The notes below the pieces were generated by a model. The model was not told the DNA's origin, did no database searches, and saw only the letters and a program-made list of their open reading frames with translations. From contig NZ_JAKRFZ010000005.1 in assembly GCF_022347765.1 (NCBI RefSeq), positions 186,001-250,000 on the forward strand: DNA of 64,000 nt, read 5' to 3'. The stretch comes from Pseudoalteromonas sp. OOF1S-7. GTDB taxonomy: Bacteria > Pseudomonadota > Gammaproteobacteria > Enterobacterales > Alteromonadaceae. The translations under genes were made by a program, and so were the position numbers. Positions 1 to 9,158 of this stretch are shown one piece after another; the stretch's first letter is position 1; each line of letters opens with the position of its first letter.

Positions 1-301
1 TTAGTGCTGCACCACCGCCTTTGATCATCTGATTGTGTGCGTTAATTTCATCCGCACCATCAACATAAATGTCCAGCTCAGAGACATCATTGAGTTCAAA
101 CACCTCAATGCCCAGCGCCTTGAGCTTTTCTGTCGATACTTCAGAGCTAGAGACGGCACCTTTAATGGTGTCTTTGACACTGCCAAGTGCATCTATAAAG
201 TGGTTGACGGTCGAGCCTGTGCCTACGCCGACTACGGTGCCGGCTTCTACATACTGTAACGCCGCCCAGGCAGCTGCTTTTTTCATTTCATCTTGAGTCA
301 T
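1..301 (-). CDS. rpiA: Ribose-5-phosphate isomerase A, N-terminal part (cut by window edge)
   Basis: Interconverts ribose 5-phosphate and ribulose 5-phosphate in the pentose phosphate pathway, in the cytoplasm. Reading the minus strand from the ATG at 301 gives [19 protein letters not shown], then the phosphate-binding GTGSTV motif, then a stretch ending with VDGADEI and KGGGAA. These are hallmark RpiA motifs, including the active-site aspartates of DGADE. About 100 of the usual 219 or so residues are visible; the C-terminal half lies beyond base 1. The next minus-strand gene upstream (fau) ends 146 bases before this start, so rpiA probably has its own promoter in that gap. Family assignment is firm. 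Confidence 0.93.
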   Translation of the reverse strand, partial: MTQDEMKKAAAWAALQYVEAGTVVGVGTGSTVNHFIDALGSVKDTIKGAVSSSEVSTEKLKALGIEVFELNDVSELDIYVDGADEINAHNQMIKGGGAAL

Positions 302-447
302 AACGCGATCACTGTTTTAGTTGATTATTCGATCGCAATTATACGCCCAAAGTGCAAAAAAAGTATGCCGGATACCTTTAATAGAAGAATTTATGATCTG
401 GCACTATTGTGATGAATCTGAGGTGGAAAAATACATTACCAATGCGT

Positions 448-1065
448 TCACCACTGATAGCATTTTTGCGGCGTGATTATGGCTGGCAGGGGCACATCCC
501 AGGCCTCGGTTGGCAATGCCGGGACTTTCTGACAGTCATGTGCCAGGCCAATTAACTTCGGTTGTTGCCAGTTTTCGCGATAATAACGCGCCAGTGTGCG
601 ATCATAGTAGCCACCTCCCATTCCGAGGCGATTGCCAGCGTCGTCAAACGCCACCAGTGGAAGCAGCAGATAGTCTAACTGCGCCAGTGGGCAAATGTGG
701 CTACAATTCAATTCTGGTTCTAAGATAGCATAGCGATTCTGCCTCATGGGTGAGTTTTTTTCATACTTCTGAAAGAGCAAAGTGACGCCACTAAAGGGGT
801 GAATTACGGGCAGGTAAAGGTCCACACCTTTGGACCAAAGTGTTTGAATTAAAAGGTTAGTTCTGAGTTCACCATCGTTTTCCAGATAAACCCCGATACG
901 GGTGTTTTTTGAGAGTTTTGCATGTTGAATAAAATTAATAGTTAATTTATTTTCTGCCTCGATTTGTTGTTTTTCAGTAAGGCTGTTACGCAGTTTTCTA
1001 ATGTTCTTTCGAATCTCTTTCCTTGATGTTGTATTTTTTTCATCTAAAAGTGAATTTGTTTTCAT
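448..1065 (-). CDS. fau: 5-formyltetrahydrofolate cyclo-ligase family protein
   Basis: Converts 5-formyl-THF to 5,10-methenyl-THF with ATP and so recycles a stored folate form in the cytoplasm. The product is 205 residues, the normal length. A basic N-terminus (EIRKNIRKLRNSL) supplies the ATP-binding region, and the glycine-rich GMGGGYYDRTL motif near the C-terminus is the family signature. Its ATG shares one base with the stop codon of the gene at 1065-1601 (TAATG), so the two are translationally coupled. In many gammaproteobacteria this gene (ygfA) follows 6S RNA; I looked for a 6S-like sequence upstream and did not see one. Confidence 0.9.
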   Translation of the reverse strand: MKTNSLLDEKNTTSRKEIRKNIRKLRNSLTEKQQIEAENKLTINFIQHAKLSKNTRIGVYLENDGELRTNLLIQTLWSKGVDLYLPVIHPFSGVTLLFQKYEKNSPMRQNRYAILEPELNCSHICPLAQLDYLLLPLVAFDDAGNRLGMGGGYYDRTLARYYRENWQQPKLIGLAHDCQKVPALPTEAWDVPLPAIITPQKCYQW

Positions 1066-1601
1066 TACACAGGTACCAACTCAGGAAAAGCAAGACTGAT
1101 CCCCAGTACAATCAGCAACAACACTAATAGTGATAGCAAGATGTACAGGAGCTTTTTAGAGCGTTTGGGTGGTTCACTGTCGAGTTCCAGTTCGCTGAAC
1201 AGAGACTCATCCTCCCACTCATCATCTTCATGCTGTTCATCTTGTACTTGTTTACCGTCAATGCGTTGCTCCAGTTCATCCAGCTTTTCTTCAATGCGGA
1301 TCAGGCTGCTGGTGATGTAATCCAGCGCATCGAATACGCGCTCATTGGCTGCACTTTGAGCTGGGCCGGATACGGCAGAAGACTGTGATTGCAGTTTACT
1401 TTGGATCCCATACACTGCCAGCAACTTCGCCTGCTTGAGGCATTTCTGTTTGTCACCTGGGCCAAACAGGGGTTTACCTGTGGTGAAGTCGGCTACCTTT
1501 TGTGCAGGCACTTTAAGTTTAGTTGCGAGTTGCTCTGTGGCTGCCTGGCTGTCAGTGCCTGGCTTAAAGCCAGAAAACACTATGCGAAATTGCTCGCTCA
1601 T
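1065..1601 (-). CDS. Unknown tail-anchored protein with coiled coil and acidic linker
   Basis: I do not recognise a named family. The 178-residue product has a small N-terminal domain of about 70 residues (starting MSEQFRIVFSGFKPG), a Ser/Gln/Ala-rich linker, a short predicted helix or coiled coil (SSLIRIEEKLDELEQRI) and a strongly acidic stretch around residues 118-142. A basic PPKRSKK patch precedes one hydrophobic segment that ends just before the C-terminus. That order suggests a cytoplasmic protein anchored in the inner membrane by its tail. The start has a good ribosome binding site (GAGGGAA). It is coupled to fau by a one-base overlap, but nothing in the sequence ties it to folate metabolism. 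Confidence 0.75.
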   Translation of the reverse strand: MSEQFRIVFSGFKPGTDSQAATEQLATKLKVPAQKVADFTTGKPLFGPGDKQKCLKQAKLLAVYGIQSKLQSQSSAVSGPAQSAANERVFDALDYITSSLIRIEEKLDELEQRIDGKQVQDEQHEDDEWEDESLFSELELDSEPPKRSKKLLYILLSLLVLLLIVLGISLAFPELVPV

Positions 1602-1782
1602 GAGGTTCCCTCAATATCGTTACTTCGGGTCCATTATTCATGCCAGTACCCGGCGATTTATTGTTAACTTATTGCTGGGTAAGCGGAATAAAAAACATGG
1701 ACATTGTCAATTGTTGTTTTGAGTATACCTAACTTTTCCGAACAGTGTATGAAGTTATCTCAGTGGCGTTGCACAGGGAGCA

Positions 1783-1804
1783 GGGGCGCCGGGAACGGCG
1801 CCCC
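1783..1804 (-). terminator. GC-rich hairpin after the S10 peptidase gene
   Basis: A perfect 8-bp inverted repeat (GGGGCGCC / GGCGCCCC) with a six-base loop lies 20 bases downstream of the S10 peptidase stop on the minus strand. There is no T-tract after it, so termination is plausible but not certain. Confidence 0.5.
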
Positions 1805-1823
1805 TATCAAGTGGTGTGGCGGA

Positions 1824-3350
1824 TCAGTATTTTGCGGATTGATTATATTTTAGTGAGTCGTTAATGAACTCGCGCAGATCCTGGTTGGCCTGGGTAAGAT
1901 CCGGACGACGCAGGTACATCATGTGACCTGAGCGATAACCTTTAAAGCGCAATCTGTCCTGCATTTTTCCGCTGGGATCGAGGTGCCAGAGGTTGTACTT
2001 GCCATCAAAATAGTTGGTGGCGCCATCATAGTAACCCGACTGCACCATTACGTTCAGGTAGGGGTTTTTCGCCATCGACAGGCGTAGTTGCTCACCGACC
2101 TCGTTGTTGCTGCGATCCCAGGGGCGTACATCGCCAAACATATTGTATTTAATGTCTGTTTTATAGTTCAGTTCATGGCGAAAATAGTGATTAATGGCTG
2201 GTGTAAAGGCGTGTAACCAGGCATCGAGCTCAGGCCAATAGTCAGGACCTTCACCGGCATCCCGTTTGTCAATGCCGAGGTAGCGAGAGTCGAGTCGGCC
2301 GACCGTATAGCCGCGATCGCGTAATAGCTCTTTCCAGAAAGCACGGTTGGGTATGTCGAGGTTATTTTGTAGTACGAATTGCTGCGACAGGCCACTGAAG
2401 TATGCGACTTGTTTTGCTACTTCCTGACGTGTCTGCTCGCTCAACATGGCGCCTTTGGCTAACGCGGGCAGGTAATGATCTAAGGTATATGCTTCCACCT
2501 GATTTAATACGCTCAGCAGATCCTGCTTTTGCAAAGCTTCTGGCAGCGCCTTGTGATACCAGGCGGTTGCAGCGAAATACGGCAGCCGGTTGGCACTTTT
2601 TACAGGCCCCTGACGTTTAATGCCGATATCCGTCGGAGAAACCAGTACGACACCGTTGAGAAATAGCCACTGTTTGTTCTGCAGTTCATGGGCTAAGCCG
2701 GAGACACGAGTTGTGCCATAGCTTTCACCGATCAAAAATTTTGGAGACAGCGCGCGACCGTGGCGGTTGATGAAGGTATTTAACCACCCGGCCAGATACT
2801 CTATGTCGGCATTCACGCCAAAAAAGCGTTTCTGCAGAGTTTGTTTATCGGCCATAGAACCGTCTTGTTCTGGCAGCACGCGTGAGTAGCCCGTATTGAC
2901 CGGGTTGACAAACAGAATATCGGCGACATCCAGCACCGAATCCGGGTTGTCTTTCAGACCATACGGCTGCATTGGATAGCCTTCATCATCGATTTTCAAC
3001 ACCCGGGGGCCGGTGTAAGCTATGTGCATCCATACCGAGGCTGAGCCTGGTCCGCCATTAAATGAGATCAGTAGCGGACGGGTGGCAGGATCTTTGACTT
3101 TGTTTTTTTTATAGTAAGTGTAGTGCAGTGTCGCTACCGGGTGGCCTTCCTTATTCCATACGGGTTGAGTGCCGGTGGTCGCCGTGTAGGCCAGTCTTTC
3201 ACCATTAAAGTTCCCCTTGTGTTCGGTGATAACCTGAGCATCAATTTGTTGGGTCAACAGGCCCTGAGTATCCGCTTGCGCATGCCCTTTTTGAGGGAGC
3301 GCGGTAAGTAAGGTCGCAGAAAGTGCGAAGAGTAATGGCTTCAACAACAT
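1824..3350 (-). CDS. Secreted S10 family serine carboxypeptidase-like protein
   Basis: A 508-residue product with an N-terminal signal peptide (MLLKPLLFALSATLLTALP, probable cleavage near GHAQA), so it acts in the periplasm or outside. S10 carboxypeptidases remove C-terminal residues from peptides. Visible family marks are the oxyanion motif FNGGPGSAS, the nucleophile motif GESYGTTR with Ser210, an aspartate at 442 in YYDGATNY and a histidine at 476 in SGHMMY; these three form the expected Ser-Asp-His triad. It stands alone, with divergent regulatory DNA on one side and a GC-rich hairpin on the other. S10 enzymes are best known from plants and fungi, but bacterial members of this length exist. 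Substrate is unknown. Confidence 0.88.
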   Translation of the reverse strand: MLLKPLLFALSATLLTALPQKGHAQADTQGLLTQQIDAQVITEHKGNFNGERLAYTATTGTQPVWNKEGHPVATLHYTYYKKNKVKDPATRPLLISFNGGPGSASVWMHIAYTGPRVLKIDDEGYPMQPYGLKDNPDSVLDVADILFVNPVNTGYSRVLPEQDGSMADKQTLQKRFFGVNADIEYLAGWLNTFINRHGRALSPKFLIGESYGTTRVSGLAHELQNKQWLFLNGVVLVSPTDIGIKRQGPVKSANRLPYFAATAWYHKALPEALQKQDLLSVLNQVEAYTLDHYLPALAKGAMLSEQTRQEVAKQVAYFSGLSQQFVLQNNLDIPNRAFWKELLRDRGYTVGRLDSRYLGIDKRDAGEGPDYWPELDAWLHAFTPAINHYFRHELNYKTDIKYNMFGDVRPWDRSNNEVGEQLRLSMAKNPYLNVMVQSGYYDGATNYFDGKYNLWHLDPSGKMQDRLRFKGYRSGHMMYLRRPDLTQANQDLREFINDSLKYNQSAKY

Positions 3351-3684
3351 GTTTTTTAATTTTTGATGAAAAGAATTGGCTTATTTAAGACGTATACTGC
3401 GCAGAATTCAAAGAACTTGAGACTAATGGCCAAAAATAAGCCATGCGTGCAGGGTGTTAATTTTTATAGGTTAAATGTTTTCTTTTTTGTGTTTGCAATG
3501 CTGATGCTGCGCTGAGATTCGACGCAGGTCGGTTTCCGTTTGTTTACAAATTAATTGGCGGGTGAGTTTTTTTTGTCACAGAAATCGCGTATATTTAATC
3601 CTTATGTCCGTAGTATGAAAGTATTTAGCGCTGTTAAATTCTTGTATCTCTTCCCTTTTCTCGTAGTTTTAGTAGAGCATAGTA
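3351..3684. other. Divergent intergenic region, 334 bp
   Basis: This AT-rich gap lies between the S10 peptidase (minus) and the GGDEF regulator (plus), so it must hold both promoters. I could not pick convincing -35/-10 pairs. No RNA gene, repeat or credible small ORF was seen. Confidence 0.5.
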
Positions 3685-4920
3685 ATGCAAAGAGTATTAA
3701 TCGTCGAAGACAGTAAGGTAGTGCAGCAGATCCTTCGCCACCTTGCGTCACAACACCTGGATGTGGAAATTGATTATGCCTGGTCACTAAAAGAAACCCA
3801 GGCATTACTCGAGAGCCATCATTACACCCTGGCATTGGTTGATCTGACCTTACCAGATGCTTCTGATGGTGAAGTGGTGCAACTCACCCTGAGCCGCAAT
3901 GTGCCCACTGTGGTGCTGACTTCCAAAATAGACGAGTATAGCCGTCAGCAAATGCTTGAAATGGGGGTTGTTGATTATGTGATTAAGGACAATCGGGACT
4001 CGTACTTGTACGCCATCAAGCTGGTATCGCGTTTACTGCGCAATGAAGGGTGTCAGGCGCTGATCGCTGATGATTCGATGATCAGCCGGGCCGTTATGAG
4101 GCAAATGTTAGAAAAGCAGCTGTTTACTGTATTTGAGGCACAAGATGGTGAACAAGCGTTGAACATGCTTAATGCAAAGCCTGAGATCAAATTATTACTG
4201 ACAGATTATGCAATGCCCACCATGGACGGCTTTGAGCTGGTGAAAGCCGTGCGTAATAGTCGTGGTCGTGATGATCTCGCCATCATCGGCTTATCGGGTG
4301 CTGGAAGCCATGGCTTGTCTGCCAAGTTTATTAAATATGGCGCCAATGATTTTTTGACTAAACCGTTTATGAACGAAGAGTTCCATTGTCGGGTGATGCA
4401 AACCATGGAGCAGCTAAACCTGATCGCAGACATCAAAGAGTATGCCCACCGGGATTTTCTGACTGGTCTCTACAACCGTCGCTATTTTTGTCAGCACATG
4501 GATAAGATTCTAAAAAATAAGCCGGATCAGTTTACGCTGGCTCTACTCGACCTCGACCACTTTAAAGCAATCAATGATCAGTATGGTCACCTTGGTGGTG
4601 ACAAAGTTTTGTCTCAGGCGGCCGAATTGCTGAATAGTTCATTCAATCACTGTTTGGTTGCCCGGGTGGGTGGGGAAGAGTTTGCCGTGCTGATGCCGGG
4701 TAATGACCTAAACGTGGCCAAAGACAGTTGTCAGGATTTCAGAGAGCGTTTTGCGAATACCCAGTTTATGATCCAGGACCAGGTACTCCATTGCACCCTC
4801 AGTGTCGGGATAGCTCGATGCGATAAAGCCACTCTCAGTGATGTTATGCGCGCGGCAGATAACGCACTTTACCGGGCCAAAGAAGCCCAGCGCAACTGTG
4901 TAATGGTGAGTGAAAGCTAA
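3685..4920 (+). CDS. Response regulator diguanylate cyclase, REC-REC-GGDEF
   Basis: A 411-residue cytoplasmic protein predicted to make cyclic di-GMP in response to phosphorylation. Residues 1 to about 118 form a receiver domain with acidic residues E8/D9 and phosphoacceptor D53. Residues of about 123-245 form a second receiver with D129/D130, phosphoacceptor D174 in LLTDYAMPTMDG and the conserved lysine in FLTKPF. The C-terminal GGDEF domain carries an intact active site GGEEF at 329-333. The usual inhibitory RxxD site just upstream of GGEEF is absent (the residues there are NHCL), so product inhibition through that site is not expected. No histidine kinase gene is adjacent, so its partner is unknown. 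A terminator follows at 4975. Confidence 0.92.
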   Translation: MQRVLIVEDSKVVQQILRHLASQHLDVEIDYAWSLKETQALLESHHYTLALVDLTLPDASDGEVVQLTLSRNVPTVVLTSKIDEYSRQQMLEMGVVDYVIKDNRDSYLYAIKLVSRLLRNEGCQALIADDSMISRAVMRQMLEKQLFTVFEAQDGEQALNMLNAKPEIKLLLTDYAMPTMDGFELVKAVRNSRGRDDLAIIGLSGAGSHGLSAKFIKYGANDFLTKPFMNEEFHCRVMQTMEQLNLIADIKEYAHRDFLTGLYNRRYFCQHMDKILKNKPDQFTLALLDLDHFKAINDQYGHLGGDKVLSQAAELLNSSFNHCLVARVGGEEFAVLMPGNDLNVAKDSCQDFRERFANTQFMIQDQVLHCTLSVGIARCDKATLSDVMRAADNALYRAKEAQRNCVMVSES

Positions 4921-5451
<531 letters not shown>

Positions 5452-5462
5452 GGGGCAAGACG

Positions 5463-6692
5463 ATGGAAAACACGGTAATCGAATTACAATTCTCTCTGAA
5501 CACATTTTACTTTCTGGTCTCCGGCATTCTGGTGATGTGGATGGCCGCGGGATTCGCCATGCTTGAAGCCGGGCTGGTTCGCTCCAAAAACACCACGGAG
5601 ATTCTGACCAAAAACATCGCACTGTATGCCATTGCCTGCACCATGTTTTTGCTGGTTGGTTATAACATCATGTATGTGGATAATATTGAAGGCGGAGTGG
5701 TCCCTAACTTTGGGGCGTTGATTGGCAGTGCTGCCGCAGACGCCGACCATGCACTGGAGTCTGATTTCTTCTTCCAGGTCGTGTTCGTGGCAACCGCGAT
5801 GTCGATTGTCTCCGGGGCAGTGGCTGAACGTATGAAGCTGTGGGCCTTTTTGCTGTTTACAGTCGTGCTGACCGGGTTAATTTATCCAATAGAAGGGTAC
5901 TGGACCTGGGGGGCCGGGTTCTTATCTGAGCTGGGTTTTGTCGATTTCGCGGGTTCCGCAATTGTGCATGGGGCTGGCGCAGCAGCGGCATTGGCAGGCG
6001 TGCTGCTGCTGGGTGCGCGGAAAGGAAAATATGGCAGAAACGGCGAAATCTACCCAATCCCGGGTTCAAATTTACCCCTTGCCACACTGGGCACCTTTAT
6101 TTTATGGATGGGCTGGTTTGGCTTTAACGGTGGCTCTCAGTTATTTCTGGCAGATAAAAGCAACGCCATCGCCGTCAGCCAGATCATGGTAAACACTAAT
6201 GCTGCGGCAGCTGCCGGTGCCATTGCCGCGCTGGTGGTATGCAAGCTGATGTGGAAAAAAGCCGACTTGACCATGATCCTCAATGGTGCATTAGCAGGTC
6301 TGGTCACCATTACGGCCGAGCCGGCATCACCCACGCCTTTACTGGCCTGTATTTTGGGCATGCTGGGTGGCTCTTTGGTGGTATTCAGCATAGTCGCGCT
6401 TGATAAGCTGCGCATTGATGATCCTGTAGGTGCCATTTCAGTACATGGGGTGTGTGGTGCACTGGGGATTATGATGGTGCCTTTTTCCAATAACGATGCC
6501 AGCTTTATGACGCAGGCCATTGGTCTGGTGACCATACTGGGTTTTGTATTTATTGCGTCTTACATCGTCTGGGGGATCATTAAAACGCTGATGGGGATCC
6601 GGGTCGGTGAAGAAGAAGAACTCAGTGGCATGGATCAACATGACTGTGGTATCGATGCCTATCCCGAATTTGTGTCTATTCGCAATAAGTAA
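5463..6692 (+). CDS. amtB: Ammonium transporter AmtB
   Basis: A 409-residue inner-membrane channel of about eleven membrane segments that conducts ammonium/ammonia as a trimer. The twin pore histidines are recognisable in AIVHGAGAAAALAG and in SVHGVCGALG, and the N-terminal segment MWMAAGFAMLEAGLVRSKN is typical of the family. There is no obvious cleaved signal peptide. It sits 11 bases after glnK with an AAGGGG ribosome binding site, and a perfect 14-bp terminator hairpin follows. The C-terminal tail (EELSGMDQHDCGIDAYPEF) is the cytoplasmic part expected to contact GlnK. Confidence 0.95.
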   Translation: MENTVIELQFSLNTFYFLVSGILVMWMAAGFAMLEAGLVRSKNTTEILTKNIALYAIACTMFLLVGYNIMYVDNIEGGVVPNFGALIGSAAADADHALESDFFFQVVFVATAMSIVSGAVAERMKLWAFLLFTVVLTGLIYPIEGYWTWGAGFLSELGFVDFAGSAIVHGAGAAAALAGVLLLGARKGKYGRNGEIYPIPGSNLPLATLGTFILWMGWFGFNGGSQLFLADKSNAIAVSQIMVNTNAAAAAGAIAALVVCKLMWKKADLTMILNGALAGLVTITAEPASPTPLLACILGMLGGSLVVFSIVALDKLRIDDPVGAISVHGVCGALGIMMVPFSNNDASFMTQAIGLVTILGFVFIASYIVWGIIKTLMGIRVGEEEELSGMDQHDCGIDAYPEFVSIRNK

Positions 6693-6701
6693 GGAAGAAA
6701 T

Positions 6702-6735
6702 AACCAAAAAGCGCGGCTCATCGCGCTTTTTGGTT
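6702..6735 (+). terminator. Rho-independent terminator after amtB
   Basis: Perfect 14-bp stem (left arm 6702-6715, right arm 6722-6735) with a six-base loop. The T-run is inside the right arm, and the mirror A-run makes it potentially bidirectional. Confidence 0.88.
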
Positions 6736-6798
6736 TAAGCGACCGTTAATCTGAGATAATCTAGCATCTATTCACTCTCAGCAAGCATTTCATGGTCG

Positions 6799-9141
6799 AT
6801 GGCAGACAATAAAAAAGCAGCAGGTAAACCTCGCAAGTCCACTCGTAAAACTCCAGCCAAATCAGGCAAAAAACGCACTACCCCTTCAGCCACTGGGTTT
6901 CGGCAGCGCATACGGGCTGTTCGCAGCCGGGTATTGAGCACCTTGTGGTCATTGTGCTGGAAGTTGGGTCTGGCCATGGTGTTTGCGGTTGGCGGCTACG
7001 TGGTTTATCTCGATGCCAAAATCAGCCGTCAGTTTGAAGGCAACAAATGGCAGTTACCTGTGCAGGTGTATGCCCGGGCCATGTCATTTTATCCGGATCA
7101 ATACCTGGCTGAACAGGAAGTGATCTGGGAGCTGGAACGACTCAACTACTCCCGGGTTAACCGCATCAAACACACTGGCCAGTTCGTGGTTCAGGGCCGT
7201 ACTATCACCGTTTACCGGCGTACTTTTGAATTCTATGACGGAGTTGAACAGGCGCGTATTTTTACCCTGAACTTTGCCGGCAAAAAGCTCGCCAGCATCG
7301 TCAATGAGCAGGGGCGGCGCATCGAGGCTGCCCGGCTTGAGCCGGTACAAATAGCCCGAATAGGCAATGAGAGCCGTCAGGACCGGGAGTTTGTACCGCT
7401 GGATAAAATACCGGATATTCTCAAAGACACTTTGCTGGTGGTTGAAGACCGGGCTTTTTATGAACATCACGGGGTATCGGTCTGGTCTATCATGCGCGCC
7501 TTGTACCACAATATTCGTGCGGGGCGCACGGTACAGGGCGGCAGCACATTGACCCAACAGCTGGCAAAAAACTTTTACCTGACCCGGGAACGTTCGTTAC
7601 TGCGTAAAATCAACGAAGCCTTTATCGCTCTGATCCTGGATTTTCGTTACAGTAAAGACGAGATCCTCGAAGCCTACCTCAATGAAGTCTATCTGGGTCA
7701 GGCCTATAATCAGGGTGTCCATGGCATGGGGCTGGCCGCCGAATTCTACTTTGCAAAACCGGTTGATGAGCTGGAATTTGATCAGATAGCCATGTTAGTG
7801 GCCATGGTGAAAGGTCCGTCTTACTACAACCCGCGACGCTATCCGGAGCGGACCATGGAGCGACGCGATCTGGTGCTGCGTCTGATGGCCGAAAATGCGC
7901 TGATCACCACGAATGAATATCGGCAGGCACTGGAGCGGCCAATCGATATCCAACCGTTAAAAGAAAGCCTGATGCAGACCTATCCTGGGTATCTGGAGCT
8001 GGTCAATCGTGAGTTGCAGCGCCTGCTACCCGATGAAAATGTGGTCAATGCCGGGATCCGGGTTTTCACCTATTTTGATTTACAGAAACAATCCGCTATG
8101 GAAGATGCCGTCAGTGAGGGCTTACCTTATCTGGAGCGACGTTTCTCAACCGCCCAGCTCGAAGTGGGTATGATTTCTGTGAACACCGAAAAAAGTGGTG
8201 TGTCTGCCTTGGTCGCCGGGCGTCAGTTGCGCTATTCCGGGTTTAATCGGGTGCTGGATACACGCCGCAATGTCGGTTCTCTGGTTAAACCCGCAATTTA
8301 CCTGTCAGCGCTGGAACAGCCAGGCTACAACCTGGGCACTTTATTGGAAGACGCGCCCTTACAGGTAACCAATGCCGCAGGTAAAACCTGGCAGCCGGAA
8401 AACTTTGATCATACCTTTCGGGGCTCGGTGCCTGTGTATCGGGCGTTTAGTGAGAGTATCAATATTCCGGCTGTCAACCTGGGACTGGATGTTGGCGTAG
8501 ATACGGTTGCCCGTACCATGGCGCAGCTGGGGATCGACGGTGATATTCCTTTGTATCCTTCCATGTTACTGGGGGCGATTGAATTATCGAGCTTTGACGT
8601 GGCCCAGATGTATACCACACTGGCGGCCAATGGCCACTATGCACCGTTGACGAGTATCTCGGCAATCACCAACACCACAGGTAAGCGTTTGTATCAGCAT
8701 CGCGTTGCCAAACAGTCCAGATTCTCTCAGGAAGCCATGTATATGACGCGTTACGGACTCAAACGCGTGACCAAGAGCGGCACGGCAAAACGCCTGAATC
8801 GCCATTTCCCTTCCATTCAGCTGGCAGGTAAAACGGGCACCAGTAACGAGCTAAGAGACAGCTGGTTTGCCGGATTTGATCACAATACCGTGACGGTCAC
8901 CTGGGTTGGTCGCGACGATAACAAGCCAGCCAAGTTGACGGGCGGGCGAGGGGCACTGGAATTGTATATTCGCTACTTAAAACCGCTCAACCCGCAGGCC
9001 ATTGCCGACCAGCGGCCAGCTGGTGTGCGCTGGGCATTTGTGAATGAACAAACGGGCGAGCAGGCCGCCCCCCATTGCGGGCCGACCATCCAGTTGCCTA
9101 TTCGGGTTGAGGAATTTAACCCCCGGCCTGGCTGTGGTTAG
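6799..9141 (+). CDS. mrcB: Bifunctional penicillin-binding protein 1B
   Basis: Class A PBP that polymerises and cross-links peptidoglycan at the inner membrane. The 780-residue product starts with a basic cytoplasmic tail (RKSTRKTPAKSGKKRTTP) and one membrane anchor (about 53-70), followed by a UB2H-like region. The glycosyltransferase-51 domain is marked by VEDRAFYEHHG, with the catalytic Glu, and by GGSTLTQQLAKNFYL. The transpeptidase carries GSLVKP (catalytic SxxK), SESIN (SxN) and KTGTSNE (KTG). Length matches PBP1b rather than PBP1a, which is longer. It is a single gene between the amtB terminator and a convergent chemoreceptor gene 17 bases away. Confidence 0.93.
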   Translation: MADNKKAAGKPRKSTRKTPAKSGKKRTTPSATGFRQRIRAVRSRVLSTLWSLCWKLGLAMVFAVGGYVVYLDAKISRQFEGNKWQLPVQVYARAMSFYPDQYLAEQEVIWELERLNYSRVNRIKHTGQFVVQGRTITVYRRTFEFYDGVEQARIFTLNFAGKKLASIVNEQGRRIEAARLEPVQIARIGNESRQDREFVPLDKIPDILKDTLLVVEDRAFYEHHGVSVWSIMRALYHNIRAGRTVQGGSTLTQQLAKNFYLTRERSLLRKINEAFIALILDFRYSKDEILEAYLNEVYLGQAYNQGVHGMGLAAEFYFAKPVDELEFDQIAMLVAMVKGPSYYNPRRYPERTMERRDLVLRLMAENALITTNEYRQALERPIDIQPLKESLMQTYPGYLELVNRELQRLLPDENVVNAGIRVFTYFDLQKQSAMEDAVSEGLPYLERRFSTAQLEVGMISVNTEKSGVSALVAGRQLRYSGFNRVLDTRRNVGSLVKPAIYLSALEQPGYNLGTLLEDAPLQVTNAAGKTWQPENFDHTFRGSVPVYRAFSESINIPAVNLGLDVGVDTVARTMAQLGIDGDIPLYPSMLLGAIELSSFDVAQMYTTLAANGHYAPLTSISAITNTTGKRLYQHRVAKQSRFSQEAMYMTRYGLKRVTKSGTAKRLNRHFPSIQLAGKTGTSNELRDSWFAGFDHNTVTVTWVGRDDNKPAKLTGGRGALELYIRYLKPLNPQAIADQRPAGVRWAFVNEQTGEQAAPHCGPTIQLPIRVEEFNPRPGCG

Positions 9142-9158
9142 TCTGCAAGCCGAGCCGC

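Noticed and set aside
1602-1823. Possible 6S RNA near fau
   Set aside because: 6S RNA often lies next to this gene in gammaproteobacteria, but no long imperfect hairpin with the 6S layout is visible here.
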